A DNA stretch of 64,000 nt from Methanosarcina barkeri str. Wiesmoor (GTDB lineage Archaea > Halobacteriota > Methanosarcinia > Methanosarcinales > Methanosarcinaceae). A program made the translations under genes and the position numbers. Under the pieces are notes generated by a model. That model was not told where the DNA came from and searched no databases. It saw only the letters and a program-made list of their open reading frames with translations. Position 1 is the first letter of the stretch. Each line of letters starts with the position of its first letter. The stretch lies in assembly GCF_000969985.1 (NCBI RefSeq), contig NZ_CP009526.1, forward strand, positions 1,984,001 through 2,048,000, read 5' to 3'. Positions 8,309 to 17,243 of this stretch are shown here, one piece after another.

Positions 8309-9402
8309 TTAATACCCCCAAACTCAAAGTAACTCAATTGCTTTCTGTATTTTTACCTGTGGTACAGTTTTTCAGTCACATATTTGTATTCTCCGTGAAA
8401 CCACATTATCCGATACCAATCCGCACACTATGCATCACAAAGTTTATTCTATCTTACATAAAGCTATATATATTTTTTATAAATATATGACTACAGTAAA
8501 AATATATAGTCAAAAATCCATAAAATATAGCTGTATACCAGGCATAGGTAATCACTAATAACTCAGATGATTACTAAATAGCGATAGATTTATGATCCCA
8601 CCCAATCACTCACTTCGCTAAACTTCAACAAAGTAGGTAATAAAATACTGATTAGACAATTGTATTCGATGCTATTTAATATTATTTATAAATATAATTG
8701 TTTGTGTTAACAGAAAAAGTCAAAAGAAAATTGTGAAAAGATAGTGCCTGAGAAGCAATAAGATGGTTTTTACTATCACTGAGTTTTTCCTGATCAACAC
8801 CAATTCAATACTGAATTTTAGCTTTTGTTCCCTGTCTTTTCTGTTGGAATCTTTTTTCTTTCTTCTGTTTAAAATCCTATAATATGTATTACTTTTTCTC
8901 CATCTAGCTTTATCCAAATCTGAATGTAATTTAAGTATAAATAGTAAAATATAAAACAAAAGCTATGGGATGATTCTAATTTTTGAGTAAGACACCCCGA
9001 GTTTTAGACTGGATAATATGAAAATTAAAAATGTAAAAACTTTTTAGAGTTAACTAACTGATGCATTACAGTTTATGTTCGCAGTGAATAGAGCTCTACC
9101 ATAAAAAATACAGTGAATATATTTTTACCATATATATATTTCAAATATGTTCTTTCATGCTGTTCCTTCCAAAAAAGAAACTTGCTGTTTAGCCAATGTT
9201 TTTATAATAATGTGAATATTTAATTCACTTAAGAAGTTATGTTAAGAAAGCTGAAATGTCTTTTTTAAATACTCAGACTTTTACATTTAAGGCAACTGTT
9301 TTTCAGTGTAGTGTATATAGGAATCAAGGTATAGAAGTCATTAGCTGGGGTTAGGAACCAAGGCATTAAAACCTGAAAAATAGTAATAGAGCAGGTGATT
9401 GT
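8309..9402. other. 1.1-kb AT-rich intergenic region
   Basis: No credible gene is seen on either strand. The first 200 bp should hold the promoter of the minus-strand glycosyltransferase operon. Several TATA-like runs occur around 8465-8520. A minus-strand frame at 8720-8959 is very rich in Lys, Arg, Ile and Leu and has no ribosome-binding site, so I do not call it. Confidence 0.5.
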
Positions 9403-10044
9403 TTGAAAGCCGTCTTCAAAAATTATCGAAATTCTGATCTGGCAGGGAGAGTAGGTTTTTTAAAAATGATCAGATATGAGCTGTTATCCCTCGCTATACG
9501 TGTCGGCCGTGCTATCGCAAAAATTTTCGATATTTGTGCCTTCCCTGAGCTTATGGATCATTTATGGCAAATTGTTAAAATTAATACCCGGAAACTTACT
9601 GCAGTAGAGGAAAAAGAAGCTCAAAGCATATTTGGAAACAGAATTAATTATCAAAAGGTGCATATCGACGAAGCTTCATTTCTCGCCTGGCTGGGGGCAA
9701 AGCTGAAGAGATGCTCAGGTATGGGGGTTGCAACCTTTCATACAGTCAACTTCAATAGAAAGCTTAACACAACCGCAGGCAGCTCAGATATGAAATGGCT
9801 TATACATGAATTAACCCATGTCGCGCAGATGGAACATACAGGTTCGCAATATCTGGTTGAAGCATTTCATGCGCAGGCAAGTGACGGGTATGCATACAGG
9901 GTTGGGGAAAAAAGGCACTTCCGTGAATATAATCGCGAGCAGCAAGCTTGCATAGTTGCAGATTATTACATTTCACGCTTTTCGGGCGGCTCAACTGCAG
10001 CTTATGATCCATATATTGCAGAACTGAGAGCTGGAGACTTATAA
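9403..10044 (+). CDS. putative zinc metallopeptidase with HELTH motif (DUF4157-like)
   Basis: The 213-residue protein carries 'WLIHELTHVAQMEHTG', an HExxH motif at H135-H139 followed by 'VAQ', the signature of DUF4157-like putative metallopeptidases. A downstream Glu in 'YLVEAFHAQ' could be the third ligand. Residues 1-70 are helical with a moderately hydrophobic segment ('YELLSLAIRVGRAIAKIFDI'), but no clear signal peptide is seen. I chose the TTG start at 9403 because AGGTGA lies 4 nt upstream. DUF4157 domains are often attached to contractile-injection or toxin proteins. Here the domain is free-standing, with no such genes nearby. Catalytic activity is inferred from the motif only. Confidence 0.75.
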   Translation: MKAVFKNYRNSDLAGRVGFLKMIRYELLSLAIRVGRAIAKIFDICAFPELMDHLWQIVKINTRKLTAVEEKEAQSIFGNRINYQKVHIDEASFLAWLGAKLKRCSGMGVATFHTVNFNRKLNTTAGSSDMKWLIHELTHVAQMEHTGSQYLVEAFHAQASDGYAYRVGEKRHFREYNREQQACIVADYYISRFSGGSTAAYDPYIAELRAGDL

Positions 10045-10227
10045 GCAGGAATAGAAAAACATAATAGAACCCTTAGCTATTCTTGAACTTTTACAATTAA
10101 GTTTCAAGCTGAATACATAACTGTATATATTTATTAAAGAATAATTTAGATAAAATATTTAATATTAGAGAAGAATAAAAATTATAATCTTCGTATCAAA
10201 AAAAGCAGTTTATTAAGAATTATGTAT

Positions 10228-10299
10228 AGCCCGGCACGGATTCGAACCGAGGTTGCAGGATCCAGAGTCCCGCATGATTGACCACTACACTACCGGGCT
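10228..10299 (-). tRNA. tRNA-Gln (anticodon CUG)
   Basis: On the minus strand a 7-bp acceptor stem AGCCCGG/CCGGGCT encloses anticodon arm CGGGA-CTCTGGA-TCCTG (anticodon CTG) and a T-arm with GGTTCGAATCC. The T-stem has one T-T mismatch. No intron and no encoded CCA. Confidence 0.93.
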
Positions 10300-10362
10300 T
10301 CGATGATTTTTCGCTGTGGGGCGCATTTCTTTCGCCCTGAAGCGTATCTTCTAAAGGAAGAT

Positions 10363-10372
10363 TTTATATAAA
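10363..10372 (-). promoter_or_regulatory. TATA box of tRNA-Gln
   Basis: TTTATATAAA on the strand of the tRNA, about 64 bp before its first base. Motif-based prediction. Confidence 0.4.
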
Positions 10373-10812
10373 TACCTTTCGGCTGAAGCGTTCCAGAATT
10401 TAGAGGATCTCGAATTCGCTTTTAAAATACCTTATCTAATTTGATATTCATTTCTTTAAAAGTACCTCCCAAATGAATTTATCTCTCCAATCTTATTTTA
10501 CATTTCTATTAATACCAGTAGTTGATATGCTATGAAACTCGATAGAGCGTAGAGTTTTCTACTCTGATTTCTTAATCTTCTGATGTCGAATCCATACTTT
10601 ATGGAATTATGAAGGGTTCCACCTGAAGGAAGTTTAATCTGATCATTTTCATCACAAAAAGAGAGTAAGATAGTTTTTCCTCTGTTAAAGAAAAAATGGT
10701 TTTATCATATTTTCGGCATGAAAACGTCATATCCTGCATTATTTAAAGTTGTTACTATCGAATAAAAAAAAGTGTCTATTAGAGTTAGTGAAAAAGAGAA
10801 TTAGTTTTTAAG

Positions 10813-10935
10813 TCAAAACTCTAATTTGAGATTCTCAATGTAAAAGGCGAGCTTATTCTCTCCGTTCTGCTGATCTGCAAATATAAGCAGAATCTCTATA
10901 ACTGAATTCCACTTTTCCTTCTCACGAATTTTCAT
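10813..10935 (-). CDS. possible small protein, 40 aa
   Basis: An ATG-started frame encodes 'MKIREKEKWNSVIEILLIFA' followed by 20 more residues ending 'FYIENLKLEF'. The amphipathic pattern looks protein-like, but there is no good ribosome-binding site and I recognise no family. It lies just downstream of the frameshifted membrane-protein remnant on the same strand and may be part of the same decayed unit. Weak call. Confidence 0.25.
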   Translation of the reverse strand: MKIREKEKWNSVIEILLIFADQQNGENKLAFYIENLKLEF

Positions 10936-10987
10936 AAGAATTTTGTACCATCATAGGTGAAGTTGAGCTCCAGAGTCCACTCTCTTT

Positions 10988-11163
10988 TTAGGGCAAAAAT
11001 CCGCTTATGGAGTACGTAATTCCAAATAGTACCCCTCCAAGGCCAATTGCTCCAAGAGACAAAATCTGACGTTTTAGAGTCCATTATTTAATGCCTTCTC
11101 TTCAAGTATGTTTCCATAATATCTACGGATTTCTCCATAAACTTTATAAATTTTTAAACACAT
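10988..11163 (-). pseudogene. possible frameshifted small membrane-protein gene
   Basis: From an ATG at 11163 the minus strand reads 'MCLKIYKVYGEIRRYYGNIL' and continues to 'EEKALNNGL' and a stop at 11074-11076. A one-base frame shift at that point continues without a gap into 'LKRQILSLGAIGLGGVLFGI', a clear transmembrane-type helix, ending 'TYSISGFLP' at 10988. The joined product would be about 57 residues with one membrane span. This is inference from composition. A sequencing error at 11074-11080 would give the same picture. Confidence 0.35.
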
Positions 11164-11329
11164 AAATTCAACAAAAACAATGAATAAAACATTAATATGT
11201 TTCATTATAAAGGATATTTCCTAATTTCTAAGTTTATTTTTGTTTAACTCCAGGAAGCTTTACTTAAAAAGTGAGTAAGCACACAAATGCATTTAAATGA
11301 AAAGCACTGAATAATAATAGGTGGTAATA

Positions 11330-11656
11330 TTGGGGGAAATCATTGAGTATTGTCATTATGGTTGTTATGTAAAAATGCCTGGAAAACTCCTTAAGCCTAT
11401 AGATATGGCCAAAATCGATTTAAACAAAGAAGAGCAAAAAATATTACAGGGTTTTGTGCACAATAAGGCTGAAGAAAAAACCGGTTACTACGACGAGAAA
11501 ATAGCTGGAATGAAGCAGAAGTACGATATGGACTTTTCAACTTTTCAGAATAAAATCTATTTGAAGGAAGCAGAGATAGATCTTGAAGAATGGAACGATT
11601 TCGTGCTATGGGGAAGTTACGTCAAAGCACACCGATATTGGGCACAGTTTTGCTGA
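11330..11656 (+). CDS. small hypothetical protein, antitoxin-like composition
   Basis: About 108 residues starting at a TTG preceded by AGGTGG with 5-nt spacing. A GTG at 11321 is the alternative but overlaps that site. The N-terminal third contains 'CHYGCYVKMPGKLLKP'. The C-terminal half reads 'KYDMDFSTFQNKIYLKEAEI' and then 'EEWNDFVLWGSYVKAHRYW', which resembles the C-terminal part of small archaeal antitoxin-like proteins with an 'EExxDxxxWxxY' pattern. No toxin gene is adjacent, so function remains open. No signal peptide or membrane span. Confidence 0.55.
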   Translation: MGEIIEYCHYGCYVKMPGKLLKPIDMAKIDLNKEEQKILQGFVHNKAEEKTGYYDEKIAGMKQKYDMDFSTFQNKIYLKEAEIDLEEWNDFVLWGSYVKAHRYWAQFC

Positions 11657-11833
11657 GTGAAACCGAAACCCGTTAATTTGTCATTCTCTTCCGGACTTCA
11701 CATGAAAAAGTAACTCAATCAGCTTTGTATTTATGACAAAGAGAATTTTGCATGGAAGATTAGTTTTCAATTATTAGTTTTGTAACTATTAATAATATAA
11801 TTATTTAATTTTTATAAATATTAATATTATAAT

Positions 11834-11965
11834 TTAACGACATTTCTTTTTTTGTGCCTTTAGTTTTTCCATTTTTTGGTCATCCAATTTTTGGTCGTGA
11901 ATTAATGGCTCGTACATTATTAGCTGGTTGATATTTTGTCTTTGAACATCTTTTCTTAGTTTCAT
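11834..11965 (-). CDS. possible small basic protein, 43 aa
   Basis: An ATG frame encodes 'MKLRKDVQRQNINQLIMYEP' followed by 'LIHDQKLDDQKMEKLKAQKK' and 'KCR'. The product is helical and strongly charged. The only ribosome-binding candidate is TTGGAAACAG. It lies in a 600-bp gap with no other gene and could equally be a chance frame. Confidence 0.22.
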   Translation of the reverse strand: MKLRKDVQRQNINQLIMYEPLIHDQKLDDQKMEKLKAQKKKCR

Positions 11966-12270
11966 CTGTTTCCAAGCTTACATGTGTACAGGAAATTGAG
12001 TACATATAAAGCAGGAAATAATAGCAGAATGTGAACGTAGATATCTGGAAAATATCAACTGGTCATTGGTTGAACACCAAAAACAACAGTTTCAAAAATA
12101 TATTTTTAGGATTTTATTTCTAAAAGTGCATTATCAGGAGAATCAAAGTCATGTTTGCCTCCCGCAGCAAGTTAGTGAGCGACTTTACTGAAATAAAAAA
12201 TGGACTTGAATAGTATGATGACTTAAAACTCAGGCTTTTTATTGAACTATTTCAGGGCTTTTTATTATAG

Positions 12271-13209
12271 TTAGATTACTCCAAGTTTCATGAGCCAGGC
12301 AACGGATATCAGTATGATTCCTGTTGTCAGCCTTATTTCCACTCTCCATCTTTCCCTGAATTCGGTGACTTTATTCGGGCTGAGTCCGAAGGCGAGGAGA
12401 AGGCCAAGAACTATTACGGGAAGCAGAAGCCCGATATGGTAAATGCCAATATATAACGTTCCTCTGACAACATCGGTTTTTGTTGCCAGGATGCTCAGGA
12501 GTGAGAGAAAGATCGCTCCTACGCAGGGAGCCTTGACCAGAGAAAACATGCTTCCTGAAAGGAAGGACAGCGACACAAGGCTGTTCTGGTCCATTTTGCC
12601 CATAAAGTTTTTTAAAGGTTTGGGAGTTCGAAAGGTGGTTCTCGCATGTTTTTTCAGCCAGTAGCCATCAAAAATATGCCAGAAGCCGAGCAGGACAATG
12701 ATCAGGATTGAAGCACCTATAAAACTTTCCTGGATATCAGGCAGGAAATTAACAACGCTGAGGATGCCTATTCCGGCAAGCATATACATGGCAAAGATTC
12801 CTGCCGAAAAACCGAGTGTGATTTTGAGCATGTCTTTTCTTTTTCCATGCTTGGCAAGAGTAACTGAAGCAAGAAAAGCCATTACCGCAAGGAGGCAGGG
12901 ATTAAAACCCGCAAGAATGCCTGCTGCCAGAAGTAAGAAGGGGCTGATTTTTTCAAGGTGCTTGTTTTTTCCGTCTCGAGTCTCTGTCATTGGGAGCGAA
13001 AGATTCTCGGCAAGAAGTGTAGAAGGTATCTGAGTTTCCGTCAGAAAAAACCCTGCTGTGCTTAGATACATTTTATAAAAACCGCCCGTCACCTGGCCTC
13101 CAGATACCGCGGCTGAAGCGATGGATGCAGGGGTCAGCAACAAAAAAATGCAGACCAGCGCAAAAATTCCTTTGTGTACAAACAACTTAGGTACATTTTT
13201 CTTGTTCAT
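12271..13209 (-). CDS. CcdA/DsbD-type thiol-disulfide membrane transporter
   Basis: The protein has a signal-peptide-like N-terminus ('MNKKNVPKLFVHKGIFALVC', then a hydrophobic core ending 'ASIASAA') and six further membrane helices. It shows the two conserved cysteine motifs of the CcdA/DsbD family, 'AGFNPCLLAVMAF' in the first core helix and 'VKAPCVGAIFLSLL' in the fourth. Family members pass reducing equivalents from cytoplasmic thioredoxin across the membrane for cytochrome c maturation or disulfide reduction, and Methanosarcina does contain multihaem cytochrome c. I chose the ATG at 13209 because it gives a proper signal peptide. An ATG at 13266 would add 19 residues. No partner gene is adjacent. 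Confidence 0.85.
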   Translation of the reverse strand: MNKKNVPKLFVHKGIFALVCIFLLLTPASIASAAVSGGQVTGGFYKMYLSTAGFFLTETQIPSTLLAENLSLPMTETRDGKNKHLEKISPFLLLAAGILAGFNPCLLAVMAFLASVTLAKHGKRKDMLKITLGFSAGIFAMYMLAGIGILSVVNFLPDIQESFIGASILIIVLLGFWHIFDGYWLKKHARTTFRTPKPLKNFMGKMDQNSLVSLSFLSGSMFSLVKAPCVGAIFLSLLSILATKTDVVRGTLYIGIYHIGLLLPVIVLGLLLAFGLSPNKVTEFRERWRVEIRLTTGIILISVAWLMKLGVI

Positions 13210-13427
13210 ATCTTTTTCCAGAACTATTTTATAACGTGATTTTAAACATCCGGGACCAAGACACATAATCTCTACTGAAATTCAGATTTTTACTCGTTTT
13301 AAGGTGTTTTCCTATGGAAGGAGAGAGTCTGTATCCAGATTTATGTTTCTTTCGTTAATTTTCTTCTTTTATAGTAAAAAATTATGTATTGATAACAATT
13401 ATTTCTTTTGATTTTACTAATTAATGC

Positions 13428-13511
13428 GATACTTTATGTGATACTTTATGTGATACTTTATGTGATACTTTATGTGATACTTTATGTGATACTTTATGTG
13501 ATACTTTTAGC
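13428..13511. repeat. 12-bp tandem repeat, about 7 copies
   Basis: Six perfect copies of GATACTTTATGT and a partial seventh lie in a gene-free stretch upstream of the CcdA gene. Confidence 0.9.
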
Positions 13512-13560
13512 CTTAATTTGTGGATATATATTAATTTTATTGTGAAGCTGATTCCGTAAA

Positions 13561-13750
13561 CTAAAAATTACTTTTCAGAATTCCGTATCTTCTCTTTTTT
13601 ACTGCAATTACTGAATTAGCACTTATTTCTTCTCTGATAAATGAATAAAGTTTTTCTGGGCCATATTCTTCATCAATAATATAAAATAATGCTTTTCCTT
13701 TCTCCTTAATTTGTTTTACTAACCAGGTGCGCGTTTTATATTTAATTTAT
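13561..13750 (-). pseudogene. transposase fragment (DDE type)
   Basis: A start-less open stretch on the minus strand encodes 'TWLVKQIKEKGKALFYIIDE', 'EYGPEKLYSFIREEISANSV' and 'IAVKKRRYGILKSNF' before a stop at 13561. The pattern 'YIIDEEYGPEKLYSFIREEI..NSVIAVKKR' matches the region around the second catalytic Asp of IS4/IS5-type DDE transposases ('DKGYDSEKIHxLIREExxADSxIPxR'). Both ends of the gene are missing, so this is a remnant. The inverted repeats of the element are not recognisable. Confidence 0.5.
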
Positions 13751-14013
13751 ATTTATATTTCATACTTTTACTTTTTTTGTGGCAAAAAAAGGACGAAACG
13801 TTTAATTTAAAATTGTTTTTATAAAATATTCAATTTAGGAGTCCCACAAATAATAAAATTTTATATACAGTGAACACAATATTCAATTTTGTATAATGAT
13901 TCGTTAAGCATCCTGATGTTTGTATATAACAGCATTTTTACAATATAAGTTTAGTAATTTTTGAAAATCTTTCTAGCATTTCGTAGAAATATAAGTTTGC
14001 AGAGATGGTTTAA

Positions 14014-14481
14014 TTGGCTAGTAATGTAAGGAAAAAGTTTATCGTTATAGGATTTCTTCTAATGACTGTTCTAATTATCTATATCTCTCTTCCCATAATC
14101 ATTCCTTTTATTTTCACAGGATCAACAGCACCGTTTTTTGTAATACATAACGATGATAGAAAAAGTCATGAGGCAGCAATTGAAGTGTTTGATCAAAATA
14201 ACAAATCAGTAATAAACGAAACATATAGCCTTAAACCTAAAAGTGATTTCTCACAATCTCGTCCTTTAAGTTTAAAGTTATCCTGGGAAAAAAAAGAGTA
14301 TATATTTAAGGTAACTATGGATAAAAAAATTACAAATATGACTAAAGTGGAAATTCCAAATCGTCGTACTTCTGTATACATACGTTTATACTACAAAAAC
14401 CATGGAGATATTCCTTACATGGACTATGAATCCCCTGAGATAATTCCTATTTTCATTCAAACTGTAGAACGGATGTGCTAG
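14014..14481 (+). CDS. hypothetical membrane-anchored extracytoplasmic protein, 155 aa
   Basis: After a basic N-terminus ('ASNVRKKF') comes one strong membrane helix (residues about 9-35: 'VIGFLLMTVLIIYISLPIII'). About 115 polar residues follow that look like an all-beta extracellular domain ('HEAAIEVFDQNNKSVINETY', 'YIFKVTMDKKITNMTKVEI', 'TSVYIRLYYKNHGDIPYMDY'). I recognise no named family. The beta-sandwich look suggests a surface or envelope protein. A TTG start at 14014 is supported by GAGATGGT upstream. It stands alone between repeat-rich intergenic DNA. Confidence 0.6.
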   Translation: MASNVRKKFIVIGFLLMTVLIIYISLPIIIPFIFTGSTAPFFVIHNDDRKSHEAAIEVFDQNNKSVINETYSLKPKSDFSQSRPLSLKLSWEKKEYIFKVTMDKKITNMTKVEIPNRRTSVYIRLYYKNHGDIPYMDYESPEIIPIFIQTVERMC

Positions 14482-14686
14482 GAAACTATTAAAAATGTAG
14501 ATATCAGTTGAAAGAAAACTTTGATAAAAACCTATTACCCGATGGTATTATCGAAACAATGGTTCAAGTAAAAAGTCAAGTAACAAAGGATTGAGTTAAT
14601 GATTGATATAGAGATTGATATATAAATTGATACATATATTGATATATATCCCACTTTCCGCAGTAAATTTTCGTAAATTCATATTT

Positions 14687-14740
14687 TTACTGCTATCAAT
14701 TTTCTTACTGCTATCAATTTTCTTACTGCTATCAATTTTC
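14687..14740. repeat. 18-bp tandem repeat, 3 copies
   Basis: Three perfect copies of TTACTGCTATCAATTTTC, 200 bp after the hypothetical membrane protein gene. Confidence 0.9.
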
Positions 14741-14933
14741 AATCAAATGTAGATTTATTGGACTTTTATGCAGTAGGTAAAAGCAACTATGTGGTGTATT
14801 TAGAGACCAAAAACGATATCATCCAATTTTCACCAAATACCATTAAAAATCCAAATTATTTGCTCTGTTCCAAAAACGCTATCATGAAAAATATTGATTT
14901 TCAAAAAAATACTGCGAAATGTAGGATATATAA

Positions 14934-15074
14934 CTACATAAATAAAAATCTAATAAAAATAAAAATCTAATAAAAATAAAAATCTAATAAAAATAAAAAT
15001 CTAATAAAAATAAAAATCTAATAAAAATAAAAATCCAATAGTGATACAAATAAAAATCCAATAGTAATAAAAAT
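14934..15074. repeat. 17-bp A-rich tandem repeat, about 8 copies
   Basis: Repeats of CTAATAAAAATAAAAAT, becoming CCAATAG-type variants after 15030. They lie downstream of the aminotransferase gene, which ends at 15186 on the other strand. The gap 14482-15185 holds nothing else that I can support. Confidence 0.85.
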
Positions 15075-15185
15075 CTGAGAAAAAGTGTTTAATTTACAGA
15101 AATCTCTGAAGATTTTCCAGAGTATTTTCTCTGGAATTTTAAACTATTTCTCAGGGTATTTTATTAGAGCAGTGTATCAGAATTC

Positions 15186-16298
15186 TCAAAGTACTTTTTC
15201 CATGATGCCTAAGGCTTTTTCGATATCTTTCATTGAAGCAGCATAGGAAATTCTGATATGGCCGTCTCCTTCGCTTCCGAAGGCTGTGCCGGGAGTAACA
15301 ATAACGCCGTTTGAGATAAATTTCGAGGCAACCTCTGTGGAATTCGGGACTTTTGGGAAAGCGTAGAAAGCACCTTTTGGAAGGGCACATTCCATTCCTA
15401 GATCATTCAGCCCTTTTACAAGTACGTCCCTGCGCTTTCTGAACTCTTCTCGCATAGCCTTGATCGAATCTTTGGGCCCTGCCACTGCGGCATAAGCGGC
15501 TTTCTGAGCTATTGAGTTGGCGCAGGCCTGGAAATACTGGTGCACCTTAAGCATCTGGCCTATGTAATCTTTTCTGGCTGCCACGTACCCTAGTCTCCAT
15601 CCGGTCATAGCATAGCTCTTTGAGGTCGCATTTACGGTAATCACATTGTCCGAATAGCTGGCAGGACTTACGTGTTCTCCTTCATAAACGAAGTACTCGT
15701 AGACTTCGTCGGAAATAATGGTTATATTGTAGTCGTCTGCAATCTCGGCCAGGGCTTTTATATCGGCCCTGCTTGCGACTGTACCTGTGGGATTTGAAGG
15801 AGAATTAAAAACGATCGCTCGGGTCTTCGGAGTGATTTTCTCAAGCACGGCCTCAGGCTTCATAGTAAGGTCTTCGGCGAGGGGAACACCTACGGCTTTG
15901 CCACTCAGGATTTCGGTAAGTGCATTGTAAGAAACGAAGCCAGGGTTTGAGATAAGGACCTCATCTCCATGGTTTAAGAGGGCTGCAAGGGCAATTGCAA
16001 GAGCTTCCGATGCTCCAGAAGTTACAATTATTTCCTCAGGGGAAACCGAGAACCCGTTCTCTTCCTTGAACTTGGAACTCAGGGCTTCTCTTAACTCTGG
16101 AATTCCCGGCCCGACCGTATAACCCGTAAAGCCTTCGTTTATAGCTTTTATTGCCGCGGCCTTAATATGTTCCGGGGTGTCAAAATCAGGCTGCCCTAGC
16201 CCAAGGTTAATAGCATCCGAGCCTGCGGCTTCAAAAATCTTCCTGATCCCTGAGGTATCTATTCTGGCCACGTTCTCTGAAAACTTTATTTCCTTCAA
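15186..16298 (-). CDS. PLP-dependent aminotransferase, class I/II (aspartate/alanine type)
   Basis: The 370-residue protein is a full fold-type I aminotransferase. It has the 'GLGQPDFDTPEHI' substrate loop (33-45), 'GYTVGPGIPELREA', 'VTSGASEALAIAL' for cofactor phosphate binding, 'FNSPSNPTG' (164-172), 'ISDEVYEYF' with the PLP-contacting Asp and Tyr, and the Schiff-base Lys227 in 'NATSKSYAMTGWRLGY' with Arg235. This group in archaea transaminates aspartate, alanine or aromatic amino acids with 2-oxoglutarate. The substrate cannot be told from motifs. The TTG start is supported by AGGAGAG upstream. It is followed upstream on the same strand by hxlB, with a 72-bp gap. Confidence 0.92.
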   Translation of the reverse strand: MKEIKFSENVARIDTSGIRKIFEAAGSDAINLGLGQPDFDTPEHIKAAAIKAINEGFTGYTVGPGIPELREALSSKFKEENGFSVSPEEIIVTSGASEALAIALAALLNHGDEVLISNPGFVSYNALTEILSGKAVGVPLAEDLTMKPEAVLEKITPKTRAIVFNSPSNPTGTVASRADIKALAEIADDYNITIISDEVYEYFVYEGEHVSPASYSDNVITVNATSKSYAMTGWRLGYVAARKDYIGQMLKVHQYFQACANSIAQKAAYAAVAGPKDSIKAMREEFRKRRDVLVKGLNDLGMECALPKGAFYAFPKVPNSTEVASKFISNGVIVTPGTAFGSEGDGHIRISYAASMKDIEKALGIMEKVL

Positions 16299-16370
16299 AT
16301 TAGGCTCTCCTGTATCCCTATATATTAATTATTTTTAAATGTGCCTTCTGCTTTCTGGCAATTAAGGCTT

Positions 16371-16985
16371 TCATTCGATATTCGTATGTCTCGACTTCAG
16401 TTCAGCTTCCGATGCGCCTGTAAGCGTAATAAGCTGAGAGATTATCGAATCAAGGAAAATAAGCGATGTAATTTCAAAAGATGTACCCAGTGGAGGCATG
16501 GTTTTGTAACCTCCTCGAATGTTTCTTTCAAGGTAGCCGTATGTGTCAGAGTCATTTTTAGTCTTGCTTGGAAGGATCATAGTAACATCCGAGATTCTAC
16601 CGAGCGTGGATTCTTTTTTAGAGGTGACCGTTATGAGGGTTGAGCCAATATCTTTTACTATTTTTCCGAGATCCGCTATAGAGTGGGTTTCTCCTGACCC
16701 TGAAATTGCAATCACTATATCCTCCGGCCTGACAGCAGGAGTTGTGGTTTCACCAACTACATACACGCTGAATCCGAGGTGCATAAGCCTCATTGCAAAA
16801 GCTTTGGCAACAAGTCCGGACCTTCCGGCTCCCATCAAAAAGATTCTTTCGCCTTCCAGAATTTTCTGGATCATCAATTTTATAGCTTCTCTGTCAAGTT
16901 TATCAATTATCTCACTGAGGTTTACTGCAATCATTTTCATTGATAATAGTACATCTTCGCAGTCGTTTACCTGAACTTTTTCCAT
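16371..16985 (-). CDS. hxlB: 6-phospho-3-hexuloisomerase (SIS domain)
   Basis: The 204-residue SIS-domain protein has 'GAGRSGLVAKAFAMRLMHLG' (52-71) and 'ISGSGETHSI' (95-104), both sugar-phosphate binding loops, and 'YVVGETTTPAV', all typical of 6-phospho-3-hexuloisomerase. The enzyme interconverts fructose 6-phosphate and 3-hexulose 6-phosphate. In methanogens this reverse ribulose-monophosphate route supplies ribulose 5-phosphate and so pentoses. No hexulose-phosphate synthase gene is adjacent, and in Methanosarcina that activity is often fused to a formaldehyde-activating enzyme elsewhere (known family context). The ATG at 16985 follows a GGAGAA site. Cytoplasmic. Confidence 0.92.
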   Translation of the reverse strand: MEKVQVNDCEDVLLSMKMIAVNLSEIIDKLDREAIKLMIQKILEGERIFLMGAGRSGLVAKAFAMRLMHLGFSVYVVGETTTPAVRPEDIVIAISGSGETHSIADLGKIVKDIGSTLITVTSKKESTLGRISDVTMILPSKTKNDSDTYGYLERNIRGGYKTMPPLGTSFEITSLIFLDSIISQLITLTGASEAELKSRHTNIE

Positions 16986-17150
16986 ATGAGTTCTCCGAAA
17001 AACATTGAGTTAAGTGCCTGGTTAAATGCTTGATTCTATAATAATTAATTGATTAAATTTTATTTATCTGCTTATATTAATGATATTTATCTGTCTATGC
17101 TAATAATATTTAACTGCATATGTTAATGAGAAAAATGCTCCTGAAATACT

Positions 17151-17243
17151 TTACCAAAACCCTTCTTCAAATTTACAGTCGGATCTCAGGGCAAGTTTCG
17201 GAAGCCTTCTTTTTACCTTGCCGCAATGCCAGCAGTTCAGATT
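17151..17243 (-). other. in-frame Cys-rich extension after the stop of the next gene
   Basis: Immediately after the TAA of the hypothetical gene at 17244, the same frame stays open for 30 codons and reads 'NLNCWHCGKVKRRLPKLALR' and 'SDCKFEEGFW' before a TAA at 17151. The CxxC...C pattern is protein-like. It could be the remains of a zinc-ribbon domain cut off by a nonsense mutation, or a small gene with an unusual start. No standard start codon is available. Confidence 0.3.

Noticed and set aside
14758-14970. 70-codon frame 'DFYAVGKSNYVVYLETKND...' with TTG start
   Set aside because: Its second half runs into the A-rich tandem repeat and there is no ribosome-binding site. At best a fragment, so not called as a gene.
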